Shown here piece after piece: positions 29,921-38,180 of a stretch of 64,000 bases of DNA (position 1 is its first letter; the number at the start of each line of letters is the position of its first letter). The notes under the pieces were generated by a model, which saw nothing but the letters and a program-made list of their open reading frames with translations, was not told the origin of the DNA and did no database searches. Both the position numbers and the translations under genes were made by a program. The DNA is from Thermodesulfobacteriota bacterium (lineage in GTDB: Bacteria; Desulfobacterota_D; UBA1144; Nemesobacterales; UBA2774), in NCBI GenBank assembly GCA_040754335.1, contig JBFMCV010000004.1, forward strand, positions 62,001 through 126,000, written 5' to 3'.

Positions 29921-29964
29921 TGACACTTTTTGTCGTTGCCTTGACAATGTGACAAAAATTGTCA
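29921..29964. promoter_or_regulatory. Paired TGACA-N5-TGTCA boxes, candidate enhancer-binding (PilR-type) sites
   Basis: Two inverted-repeat boxes lie at 29921-29935 (TGACACTTTTTGTCG, one mismatch) and 29950-29964 (TGACAAAAATTGTCA, perfect arms), centred 29 bp apart. They sit about 150-190 bp upstream of the predicted start of pilin transcription, the usual distance for a sigma-54 activator. The half-site TGTC is the core of the PilR-binding consensus described upstream of pilA in Pseudomonas aeruginosa. They could also influence the divergent lipoprotein gene at 30073. Confidence 0.55.
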
Positions 29965-30072
29965 GCCCGTCTGCTATGACGACGGTTAATCCGGGTATAA
30001 TGAATGAATATTTATCAATCCGGGGAAGTATGCTATTTTATACTACCAATTTAAAAGGAGGCGGTTCGAATC

Positions 30073-30603
30073 ATGCATAGAGATAAGCATTTAGTTTTCC
30101 CGCTGGTGGTTTTCCTCGCTGTCTTCGCCCTGCTTGCCGCGGGATGTACTACAATAAAGACTACTTCCTACTTTACTCCGACCAAGACGAAGCTGCGCGA
30201 CTATCAGGCAATGCAGTTCGAAACCTTCGAGACCCAGATCGAGGACTTCCCGAAAGCCGCGCTTACGAAGATACCGGATCAGGCAGCCGCTCTCCTCGAA
30301 TCCGAGAAAAAGTTCAAAGAAGTAAAATTCGGGGAAATTGAAAATATCCCAGCCGAGGATACTATAGTATTGTTAGGGGAGATAAGCGAGTACAGGCCTA
30401 GCTCGGATGTTTCATACGAAGGCGGGGCGCTTAAATTCGGCGAAGTCTCTATAGCCATCAAGCTCGCTCTTGTCAATAAAGCGACAGGTGACGAGATCGC
30501 GACTGGCGAGGTGAACGGTTTCAGCTCGACGGGCTTTATGGCGAAGGACATATTCGAAAGCATGGCCGAGGAAATCGTCAAGTACATCAACGAGACCTAT
30601 TGA
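30073..30603 (+). CDS. Lipoprotein of unknown function
   Basis: 176 residues with a lipoprotein signal peptide: charged start, hydrophobic run (LVFPLVVFLAVFALLAAGC) and lipobox LAAGC with C25 as the acylation site. The mature domain (about 30-176) has alternating strands and helices (TIVLLGEISEYRPSSD, EVSIAIKLALVNKATGDEIATGEV, ESMAEEIVKYINETY), a pattern like small curli-assembly CsgG-type or DUF4410-type lipoproteins, though I do not claim homology. AGGAGG precedes the start by eleven bases. Followed 43 bp later by a TPR protein in the same direction; the upstream pilin gene is divergent. Confidence 0.82.
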   Translation: MHRDKHLVFPLVVFLAVFALLAAGCTTIKTTSYFTPTKTKLRDYQAMQFETFETQIEDFPKAALTKIPDQAAALLESEKKFKEVKFGEIENIPAEDTIVLLGEISEYRPSSDVSYEGGALKFGEVSIAIKLALVNKATGDEIATGEVNGFSSTGFMAKDIFESMAEEIVKYINETY

Positions 30604-30646
30604 GTAACCCGTACAGTCTTGTTTAAAATTACATAGGGAGGATGAT

Positions 30647-31660
30647 ATGAGAAAATTTGTTCTTTATGTTTTGCTGCTGGCTGTAGCCATAGGCGCATTC
30701 AACTTAACGGAGTCCCGCGCGTTAGCACAGAATGCCGCAGGCGCCGCGGGACTATATAAACAGGGCAGGGAGGAGTTCCTGAAATTTACGCCCGAGGGGT
30801 TTGACAAGGCGATATCCCTCTACAACCATGCAATAAAGGCTGACCCTAATTACGCGCAGGCTTACGCGGGCCTGGCTGAAGTTTATTCATTCATGGGTTA
30901 CTACAGGTATCAGGTAAGGGAGGAATACGAAAAGTTCTATAACGACTCGTACGTGAACATGGCGAAGGCGCTTCAGATAAACCCGAACCTCGAGGAGGTG
31001 CAGCTCGCGCTCGCCTACAGCTACCTACAGCTGAGCAGGGAAAAAGACGCGAAGGCAGCAGCGCAGAAGATACTCGCCAAGAACCCTAATAACGCGGAAG
31101 CCATGTATATTCTCTGGTCGGCAAGCGGGGAGAACCCCGACTCGCCCGAGATAAGAAAGGTGCTCCAGCTAAGTCCGAAGTTCGTCCCGGCGTATGTGGG
31201 CCTCGGGAACGCGCTCTTCTTCAAGAAGAGGGCTTACGGGCAGGCGACGGAGAACTTCAGAAAAGCCGCCGAGATCGCACCCTCCGCGCAGATACATAAC
31301 CTCTTCGGCACGGCGCTCAGGACTCAGGGTCACTACAATGAAGCGATCGACGAGTACGAGAAGGCTATAAAGGAGAATCCGAATTACGCGCCTGCCTACA
31401 TGAACCTTGGCATCACGTATTACTATCTCAACAAGTTTAACCAGAACATCGAGAACCAGAAAAAAGCTATTTCGCTTAACCCGAATTATCCCGATGCGTA
31501 CTTCTTTATCGCGCAGGGATACGAGAAAGCCAATAACCCGCAGCAGGCGGTCGTTTACTACAAGAAATTCCTGGATGTGTCCCTGGAACAGGAGATGTAC
31601 GCGGGCTACGCCGCGCAGGCCAAACAGAGGATCTCCGCTCTCGGCGGCGCGGGCAAGTAG
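30647..31660 (+). CDS. Exported tetratricopeptide-repeat protein
   Basis: 337 residues with a signal peptide (MRKFVLYVLLLAVAIGAFNL, cleavage near ALAQNA) and about seven TPR units over residues 35-330, e.g. FDKAISLYNHAIKADPNYAQA, HYNEAIDEYEKAIKENPNYAP and NIENQKKAISLNPNYPDAYF. TPR arrays act as periplasmic protein-interaction scaffolds; the partner is unknown. GGGAGGATGAT precedes the ATG. It probably shares a transcript with the lipoprotein gene 43 bp upstream. Confidence 0.88.
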   Translation: MRKFVLYVLLLAVAIGAFNLTESRALAQNAAGAAGLYKQGREEFLKFTPEGFDKAISLYNHAIKADPNYAQAYAGLAEVYSFMGYYRYQVREEYEKFYNDSYVNMAKALQINPNLEEVQLALAYSYLQLSREKDAKAAAQKILAKNPNNAEAMYILWSASGENPDSPEIRKVLQLSPKFVPAYVGLGNALFFKKRAYGQATENFRKAAEIAPSAQIHNLFGTALRTQGHYNEAIDEYEKAIKENPNYAPAYMNLGITYYYLNKFNQNIENQKKAISLNPNYPDAYFFIAQGYEKANNPQQAVVYYKKFLDVSLEQEMYAGYAAQAKQRISALGGAGK

Positions 31661-31669
31661 GTGTTACAG

Positions 31670-31721
31670 ACCGGCTCACGCTGAAAAACGGGTGAGCACT
31701 GCTTGTAAAGTCTGAGCCGGT
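31670..31721 (+). terminator. Inverted repeat after the TPR gene, possible terminator
   Basis: ACCGGCTCA (31670-31678) pairs perfectly with TGAGCCGGT (31713-31721), and an alternative inner pairing GCTCAC with GTGAGC exists at 31674-31697. The region starts 10 bp after the TPR stop codon. There is no T-run, so factor-independent termination is doubtful; it may instead stabilise the 3' end. Confidence 0.35.
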
Positions 31722-31754
31722 GTCGAAATAAATAAAGCGGCGGGGTTTCATTAT

Positions 31755-32108
31755 ATGCGGCGGGATGCGGACAGGCCCGAATTAATAGCGCTCTCCTTCG
31801 GCATGGAATCGAGCGCGAGCCTCTGGAATGTCGTATTCGAGGGGTTCGATCAGGAGGTCGTGCTGGTGTCGAGGTTCGCAGGCAAGGACGACAGTGTCGT
31901 GGGCACGCTCTATGAGTTCGGCGATATAATAGGCAGGAATTACAGGGAATGCAAAGTCAGGGCGACGCGCACGGGAATCGAGATTAAAAAACCGTTCCCG
32001 AGGAACGATGTCTCGCTCGTGAACGAATGGACGGGTCTAATGGAAAGCATCCGGGAGGAGATGACCCAGATTCATGCCGGACGCGTTGATACCGGATGCG
32101 GCCGCTAA
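31755..32108 (+). CDS. Small protein of unknown function
   Basis: 117 residues without signal peptide or membrane segment. The pattern LIALSFGMESSASLWNVVFEGFDQEVVLV...CKVRATRTGIEIKKPF suggests a small mixed alpha/beta domain; I do not recognise a family. GGCGGGG precedes the ATG. Its stop overlaps the stop region of the convergent birA gene by four bases, and it sits 94 bp after the TPR gene. Confidence 0.6.
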   Translation: MRRDADRPELIALSFGMESSASLWNVVFEGFDQEVVLVSRFAGKDDSVVGTLYEFGDIIGRNYRECKVRATRTGIEIKKPFPRNDVSLVNEWTGLMESIREEMTQIHAGRVDTGCGR

Positions 32109-32905
32109 ATAACTGTGACGTCCCCGGTTATTATCCTGACTATGCTCCCGTCATCTTTTTTGAGAAGCAGGTGGCCCTCGCCGTCTATTCCCGTCGCGGT
32201 TCCTTCGATCATGCTCCCGTCTTCAGTCACGACCCTGACGCGTTTATTATATCCGCCCCACCTCTCTGTCCATTCCTTGATTATGGATGACTTCCCGCGC
32301 CTCTTGAATGTCTGATACCACGATTCGAGCTCGAGCAAAAGGTCTCCTGTGAATTTGGCCCTGTCGATGTCCTCCCCGAGGCTCTCTTTTAGAGACGTTG
32401 CGTGTTTTGCAATCTCTCCCATCTCGCGTTTGATCTCTGACCGCGTCATGTTTATATTCACGCCGATTCCGACTACTATGTAGTCGACCCTATCCCCCCT
32501 GGGCACCATTTCCGTAAGCACGCCGGCAGCCTTTTTACCGTCTATCTGCACGTCGTTCGGCCATTTTATAACCGTGTTCCGTATCCCGGTCTTCTTTATC
32601 GTATCAAACAGTGCTATGGAAGCGAGGAAGGTGAGCAGTGGCGATTCCCATGCCGGCATAGACGGCCTGAACAGCACGGACATGTACAGGTTCACGCCGG
32701 CCGGGGAGATCCACTTCCGGCCGAGCCTCCCCTTTCCGCTCGTCTGCTTGTCCGCGATGACGGCGGTCCCTTCGGACGCGCCTTGCTCCGCGAGTCTCGA
32801 CAGGACGGTATTCGTCGACCCCGTTTCGTCGAAGTAGTGTATGACTTTCCCAATAGTCTCGGTCTTGAGGAGACCGTTCAGTTTGCGGATCATCGGTGAT
32901 GTCAT
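32105..32905 (-). CDS. birA: Biotin--[acetyl-CoA-carboxylase] ligase BirA (monofunctional type)
   Basis: Attaches biotin to the carboxyl-carrier protein of biotin-dependent carboxylases. The 266 residues hold the catalytic domain: STNTVLSRLA, the biotin-adenylate loop TSGKGRLGRKWISPAGVNLYMS (read as two overlapping motifs, SGKGRLGRKW and AGVNLYMSVL), IKWPNDVQIDGKKAAGVLTE and the C-terminal SH3-like domain. The N-terminal winged-helix operator-binding domain of E. coli BirA is missing, so this is the non-regulatory group I form. A G-rich stretch precedes the ATG. Confidence 0.95.
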   Translation of the reverse strand: MTSPMIRKLNGLLKTETIGKVIHYFDETGSTNTVLSRLAEQGASEGTAVIADKQTSGKGRLGRKWISPAGVNLYMSVLFRPSMPAWESPLLTFLASIALFDTIKKTGIRNTVIKWPNDVQIDGKKAAGVLTEMVPRGDRVDYIVVGIGVNINMTRSEIKREMGEIAKHATSLKESLGEDIDRAKFTGDLLLELESWYQTFKRRGKSSIIKEWTERWGGYNKRVRVVTEDGSMIEGTATGIDGEGHLLLKKDDGSIVRIITGDVTVI

Positions 32906-33050
32906 TGTTATTTGCCCCCCACGCTTCCAGGACGTATTCTAACTGTTTTATCGCCTTTGTAGAATCTCCCATCGTGTATATAGTGAGACCGGATTCGGCT
33001 ATTGCGGACGGCGGTGGAAAATAACCGGAATGTACTTATAATATCTATCG

Positions 33051-33461
33051 ATGAATATTACAAAGATTTATCTCTACTTCACGGTATCGTTTGCGCTCCT
33101 GTTTGTTATCTATACCCTTGCCCGGGCCGAGCAGACGGCAGCGCCGAAAGATAGCCCCGTGCTCGAGGTCAGAATAAAGGACGTGGTCTCAAACCCCGGC
33201 GAATACAACGGCAAGAAGGTCTCCCTCGAGGGCAAGGTCGCGAAGGTCGACTACAGGAAATCGAGCAAGGGGGAGCCGTTCACTATATTCAAGCTGAAGG
33301 ATGCCGAGAACAACGAAGTCGGGGTCTATTACGAAGACGAGCGCCTCCCGCTCTCGAAAGGCGACACGGTGAAGATCATGGGAAGGTTCTGGAAGGAGAA
33401 GAGTTACTTCCTCTATAAAATCAAGAACGTTATCAAAGCCCGGACAGTCGATATCATATAG
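33051..33461 (+). CDS. Exported OB-fold protein
   Basis: 136 residues with a signal peptide or membrane anchor (YLYFTVSFALLFVIYTLARA) and a single OB-fold-like domain: VLEVRIKDVVSNPGEYNGKKVSLEGKV is split here as EVRIKDVVSNPGEYNGKKV and VSLEGKVAKVDY, followed by FTIFKLKDAENNEVGVYY and LSKGDTVKIMGRF. Such domains occur in periplasmic nucleic-acid-binding-like or heme-handling (CcmE-like) proteins. Partner and ligand are unknown. It lies upstream of the AsmA-like gene (111 bp), which might share its transcript. Confidence 0.75.
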   Translation: MNITKIYLYFTVSFALLFVIYTLARAEQTAAPKDSPVLEVRIKDVVSNPGEYNGKKVSLEGKVAKVDYRKSSKGEPFTIFKLKDAENNEVGVYYEDERLPLSKGDTVKIMGRFWKEKSYFLYKIKNVIKARTVDII

Positions 33462-33572
33462 AAACAGACGTAATTTCACGCAGTCGCTTTAGTCGGCGTG
33501 TTTTCCGTGGCGTGAGTCCGCCCGTTTAAATTCCACTTTCAAACGAACGATTCGTCATATAATATCTTTTTC

Positions 33573-36500
33573 ATGACCCTCCGCGGGAACGGGTTGGCGA
33601 GAGCGCTCTTTTTTGTATTCCTCATTCTTTGCGCGAGCCTCGTTTTCCTCAACTTTTACCTGAACGGGAAGTTAAAACAGCTCGCCCCGGCTTACCTCAA
33701 ACAGTTCTCCAATCTGAGCGGCTTCGATCTTTATGCGGATGAGGCCGGCCTCGATCCACTTTTCAGGATCAGGCTTAACGGTGTGAGAGTCTCGGACCAG
33801 TCCCTCCCGCAAAAAGTGCTTGCCGAGATCCAAGCTTTGACGATCGATCCCGGCATAATGTCCTCGCTCCTGTCCGGGAGCATTACTGTGAGGGAGATCG
33901 TGATCGACGGCCCGGTTATCAGATACGACGTCGCGAGCGCGGGTAAGATCCGGGGCTTGATCGAAAGGGGCGGGGACGGAAGTAAGGGGACATCCGTCGG
34001 GATCGAAAAGATAAGGTTGAACGGCGCGCGTTTCGAGATCAGCCCTCAAGTAGTTTTCACGTCCGGAGCCCTCAAAATTCTGATCGATAAGTCACGCGGC
34101 GAATCGAGAGTCGATATAGACGGCGACGTCGCCGTATTCGGGAACGGCATGGACGTTTCGGGGACCGTGAATGTAAAGCCCGGTGAGACGAGCGGGCAAG
34201 TAAAGCTCGTGACTGACAAATCCCGGCCGGGCTCGGCTCCTGAATCGTTTGTCTCGTCTCATAACCTGAAGGGAGTCGCCGAGATAACGTTCAAGGCCGC
34301 CGACACCATAGATTCGCACGGGCGAATATCGATCCTCTCAGGCGATGCGGTGAGCGCTTCTTCGGACGGAAAGATTGCGGCCCTCGAATACGGGCTCGTA
34401 TACGACAGGAGCGTAGACACCGCTCATATAAGCAAGTTGAGTTTCGACATATTGAATATAATCTGCGGCGCTCTGGGGGGAGATGTAAAAGACGTGACGG
34501 GTGGACTCGCAATCGATCTCGAAGGCTCCGCGTCTTCAGGCGATATGAAACAGCTCTCAAAATGGTTTCCGGATATAAACGCGGAAACGCTCGCTGGAAA
34601 TATCAGGTCCGATAATTTATCGATCGGCGGCTCGGTGGGAAAGAACGACATCGCGCTCACGGGGAAATTTGTGCTTGACGGCATTGGCTTCACTTATACG
34701 GATGAAAGCCTCCGGGTTTCGGGCCTCGGCTGCGAAATGGAAGTAATACAGCATATAAGCGGCAAAGCCGGCTTCTCGTTCACGTCGCGGGGGCCGTGTT
34801 CTGCCGAAGAATTCTCCGAGAAAGATGCGGGCATTATAAAAAGCCTGACCGCGGGAGTCGATATCAAGAGCGCCGGATTCTGGAATAGTATAGAAGTCTC
34901 GTTCTCTAACCTGGACGGCCAATACATGGACGGAACGGTTTCGGGCTCGCTGAATATATCATCGAGAGACGGGAAGAGTGAAATCAAGGGAAATCTCAAA
35001 GGTGCGGGTCTTAATCTCGAGAGAGCGCCTAAATCTATAACTCCTTTCGACCTCGCCGGAACCGCGGAGTCCGTATCGGCTGATATAGAAGGGAATCCGG
35101 GGATGTATAAGGCCGGGATTACGTTTGCAGTGAACGATTTTACAGTCAGGTCGAAGACCGGCAGGGAATTCAAGGTGTCGAAGGCCGTATCATCGGTGCC
35201 TCTCGCTCTCGAGTACTCGGAGAGCGAACAAGATGGAGAAGCGGGAATTTCTCCCGGGGAGAAGGCGAGAAAAATTATTATCAGGGACAAAGGTCTTTCT
35301 TATGAGAATCTCTCGTTCGGCGAGTATTTTATCGAGGGCGGCAAGGTCGATGAGCTCACGTTCTCGCTCGCACTCGGCGGCGACTGGACGCTCGGCATGG
35401 CGTCGCGGGGCAGGGGATTTCAGGTGCTCGGCATCGATGTGCACTTGGGGGAGTTTAAAGAGCACATCGACATAGGAGTGAGCGGAAGGAGGGGTTTCAG
35501 CGGGACGATCGACGGAACGGGCGGCAGGTTCAAGAGCGTCGACTTCCCCGCGCTCTCGGCCGAATACGTCTTCAACGGGAACTCGATAGATGTACGCAAA
35601 CTGAGCGCTCGGGTGAGCACGATAGGCGAGCTCAGGAGCGATAATCTCAGGGTCGAATTCGGCGGGGAGGAAGGGGGCTATCCGTATAAAGTCATATTGA
35701 AAGACGGGACGTTCTCGGGATACGGGAATAAACTGACTTCGGAAGGCATTGCCGGAAGCTTTACGGTGAATAACCCGAAAGCTGGTACAACGTTCTGGGA
35801 GGGCACTGCGGCGGCTGCGAAATCGAACATTTTCTCTCAGGTCGTAGAAGGTCTTAAATTGAATATAACTCCTTCTCCTGACGGGATTATTTTAAAGGAT
35901 ATCGCGGGTAAATTCATGAACGGTGACCTCCGCGGCAGTATAGATATAATCACCTCAGGCGCGGCCGCCCGCATCGCGGCCGACCTCGGACTCGTGAACG
36001 CTTCAGTCAAATCGGGCGGCCTCGATATAGCCCTGGGCAGGGGGGGTTTTGATTTCTCGGGCACCCTTCCCGACAACTCCCTCCCAGAAGGCACCGGGAG
36101 ATTCGGGTTCGATAACCTCAACATAAAAAGAGAGGGTCTCGACGTGGCTTACAGCGGGGGTGCAAACACACGGACGGGCGGTGAAACATTATTCATCGAA
36201 GACGGGTTTATAAGGAATAAGGACAAGAGTGAGTTGAGGTTCTCCGGAGAGATGGAAAATGCCCTTGGTAGCGAGAGGAAGCTCGGGATCAATTTCCAGG
36301 ACTTTCCGCTGACGAGCGCAATTAAATTCCTGTCCCCGTTCATCCCGCTGACGGTCAGGGAAGATCGGATAGCCGGCACCGTTGGTTTCAGCGTCGAATT
36401 TTACAGGCCTTTCGATACCGGGGGCGGCTGGAACGGCAGCCTTTCGTTTAAAGGGGCCTCGCTCGCGGCGTTCATGGGCGGCGCCGATCTTTCTTTACGG

Positions 36501-37283
36501 GGCATAAACGGGACCATAACCGTAAAGGACGAAGGGGAGGCTAAGAACGCCCTCGCGTCTCTCCTGGATGGAGAGTTAAAGCTCGATAGAGCGCTTTATA
36601 AAAAGTACCATCAGACATTCAGGGAATCCGACCCCGACGCCGGAGCCGACCATATAAAGATCGACGAGATAGAATACGGCATACTTAAATTCGAGAACGT
36701 CGAATGCGCCCTCGAAGCCGATGGAAACAAGGTCGGAATTATAAAGCTCTCGTCCGGTTTCTTCGGAGGGAGCCTCTACGCAAGCGGCGCACTTGAATTC
36801 GATAAGCCGGGCGGCTCCTATAATTTCTCGTTCCTGTTTAACGACATCAGCTTAGGCGCTATTTCCAAGCGGCTGTCGCCGTCCCAGGAGTATATAACGG
36901 GGAGAGTTAACGGCCTCGTGTGGCTCACCGGCGAGGGCGCCGAGCTCGGCACGATCGACGGCCCGTTCGAGTTCTGGTCCGTGAGCTCCGCTAAAGAGCC
37001 GCGTTCCATAGGAAAGGCGCTCCTCGACCAGCTCGGCGCCAAGGAGAGGCTCATACTGGGCTCGTCGCGGAGCTATGATAACGGTGAGATTTCAGGTTAT
37101 ATTAGTGACGGAGTAATTACGTTCAGAAAGTTCAATATTTCTAATTCCATTCTGGGTATTAAGAACTTATCGATTCAGGCGGACCCGGTGAAGAATTCTA
37201 TTTCCATAGCGCATCTGGTGTCCGTGATAAGAGAGATAGCCAGAAGGTCGCAGTCGGGCGGTCCGACAATTGAAACTCAATAG
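33573..37283 (+). CDS. AsmA-like intermembrane lipid-transport protein, YdbH type
   Basis: 1236 residues with one N-terminal membrane helix (about 10-27, ARALFFVFLILCASLVFLN) and a very long periplasmic part made of beta-strands with Gly/Ser/Asp turns (VREIVIDGPVIRYDV, GTVNVKPGETSGQVKLV, GKFMNGDLRGSIDI). This is the repeating beta-groove pattern of AsmA/TamB/YdbH proteins, which form hydrophobic channels carrying phospholipids between the two membranes. The C-terminal region (about 1040-1210: LKFENVECALEADGNKVGIIKL, FNISNSILGIKNLSIQADPV) fits the YdbH-type DctA-like domain. Followed 13 bp later by a DUF1318 YnbE/YdbL-like lipoprotein gene, as in the E. coli ydbH-ynbE-ydbL operon. Confidence 0.78.
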   Translation: MTLRGNGLARALFFVFLILCASLVFLNFYLNGKLKQLAPAYLKQFSNLSGFDLYADEAGLDPLFRIRLNGVRVSDQSLPQKVLAEIQALTIDPGIMSSLLSGSITVREIVIDGPVIRYDVASAGKIRGLIERGGDGSKGTSVGIEKIRLNGARFEISPQVVFTSGALKILIDKSRGESRVDIDGDVAVFGNGMDVSGTVNVKPGETSGQVKLVTDKSRPGSAPESFVSSHNLKGVAEITFKAADTIDSHGRISILSGDAVSASSDGKIAALEYGLVYDRSVDTAHISKLSFDILNIICGALGGDVKDVTGGLAIDLEGSASSGDMKQLSKWFPDINAETLAGNIRSDNLSIGGSVGKNDIALTGKFVLDGIGFTYTDESLRVSGLGCEMEVIQHISGKAGFSFTSRGPCSAEEFSEKDAGIIKSLTAGVDIKSAGFWNSIEVSFSNLDGQYMDGTVSGSLNISSRDGKSEIKGNLKGAGLNLERAPKSITPFDLAGTAESVSADIEGNPGMYKAGITFAVNDFTVRSKTGREFKVSKAVSSVPLALEYSESEQDGEAGISPGEKARKIIIRDKGLSYENLSFGEYFIEGGKVDELTFSLALGGDWTLGMASRGRGFQVLGIDVHLGEFKEHIDIGVSGRRGFSGTIDGTGGRFKSVDFPALSAEYVFNGNSIDVRKLSARVSTIGELRSDNLRVEFGGEEGGYPYKVILKDGTFSGYGNKLTSEGIAGSFTVNNPKAGTTFWEGTAAAAKSNIFSQVVEGLKLNITPSPDGIILKDIAGKFMNGDLRGSIDIITSGAAARIAADLGLVNASVKSGGLDIALGRGGFDFSGTLPDNSLPEGTGRFGFDNLNIKREGLDVAYSGGANTRTGGETLFIEDGFIRNKDKSELRFSGEMENALGSERKLGINFQDFPLTSAIKFLSPFIPLTVREDRIAGTVGFSVEFYRPFDTGGGWNGSLSFKGASLAAFMGGADLSLRGINGTITVKDEGEAKNALASLLDGELKLDRALYKKYHQTFRESDPDAGADHIKIDEIEYGILKFENVECALEADGNKVGIIKLSSGFFGGSLYASGALEFDKPGGSYNFSFLFNDISLGAISKRLSPSQEYITGRVNGLVWLTGEGAELGTIDGPFEFWSVSSAKEPRSIGKALLDQLGAKERLILGSSRSYDNGEISGYISDGVITFRKFNISNSILGIKNLSIQADPVKNSISIAHLVSVIREIARRSQSGGPTIETQ

Positions 37284-37296
37284 GCGAGGTGAGATC

Positions 37297-37968
37297 ATGA
37301 ATAGAAATATATTAAGGGCGCTGCAGTCTTCTCTTTTAATTTTACTGTTCTACACCGTATCCTGCGCGACTATAACCGTAAACGTCTACTTCCCGGCGGA
37401 AGAGGTCAGGGAGGCTTATTCAAATCTCGAGGAAGAGTTCCTGGAGCAGGGTCCCAAGGGTGATTCAGGTTCCGAAAAGAAGCAGCCGGAGGGTCCTAAA
37501 CCCGCGCCATCGCCTGCGCCGCAGAGTATGAAAAAGTACCAGGACGAACCTACGCTTTCTTCCGAGAAGAAATATCTTGTCATAAAGAGAGAGATTTCCC
37601 TCGATTTCAGCGAATATGCGTGGGCCCAGGGGAACGTCGCCCAGCAGATAACCCAGAAAATAAGGAGCATGCCCGACGTCATCCAGGCTTATAAGAGGAG
37701 ATCCCAGCGTCTCGGCGAAATAAACCAGATGCTGTCCCAGGGTCTGGTCGTTGAAGGCAGCCAGGGGTTACTCGTACAGAATGGGAGCCTTACCCCGCAG
37801 CAGATGCAGGCGTTTAATGCCGAGAACTCCGACCGTCAGATAATAATCAGAGGCATGGCCAAGGCTATCGTCGAGATCAACAACATGGACCCGACGCCCG
37901 AGAATATCGAAAAGGTGCTGCCCGAGGCCGCAAGGCAGTTCGCGAGCGTCAGGCAGAGCGAGAGGTAA
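37297..37968 (+). CDS. DUF1318 lipoprotein, YnbE/YdbL-like
   Basis: About 223 residues from the ATG at 37297, chosen because GAGGTGA lies just upstream; the same frame also has an ATG at 37270 inside the AsmA-like gene. A lipobox lies at LFYTVSCATIT (acylated Cys near residue 24), followed by the short YnbE-like strand ATITVNVYFPAEEVREAYSNLE, a Pro-rich linker and a C-terminal DUF1318/YdbL-like domain (VIQAYKRRSQRLGEIN, GLVVEGSQGLLVQNG, FNAENSDRQIIIRGMAKAI). In E. coli YnbE docks with YdbH to bridge to the outer membrane and YdbL modulates this; here both seem joined in one protein. Confidence 0.8.
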   Translation: MNRNILRALQSSLLILLFYTVSCATITVNVYFPAEEVREAYSNLEEEFLEQGPKGDSGSEKKQPEGPKPAPSPAPQSMKKYQDEPTLSSEKKYLVIKREISLDFSEYAWAQGNVAQQITQKIRSMPDVIQAYKRRSQRLGEINQMLSQGLVVEGSQGLLVQNGSLTPQQMQAFNAENSDRQIIIRGMAKAIVEINNMDPTPENIEKVLPEAARQFASVRQSER

Positions 37969-37978
37969 GGGCATGGCT

Positions 37979-38068
37979 GACCGTCGGACGTTAGGTCCGA
38001 ACGTGCGCCGACGGTCGTAATACAGCTCGCGAAAAAATTCCGGGAGAGGGGGCAGCTCTCCTCTCCCG
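37979..38068. terminator. Two successive hairpins downstream of the YnbE/YdbL-like gene
   Basis: Hairpin 1: GACCGTCGG (37979-37987) pairs with CCGACGGTC (38008-38016), with an inner ACGTT/AACGT stem. Hairpin 2: CGGGAGAG (38041-38048) pairs with CTCTCCCG (38061-38068). Neither is followed by a T-run, so they may act as transcript-stabilising structures or as a factor-dependent end, before the outer-membrane protein gene at 38181. Confidence 0.45.
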
Positions 38069-38180
38069 CTCCGATCCGCAAAATAAATTTCACACATATT
38101 GAAGTTCCTCCTCGATTGTTGTCTAATTATTGGTGCCAAGACGGCCCTCTTACCAAAATGCGCCGTCCGGAGGATGAGAC

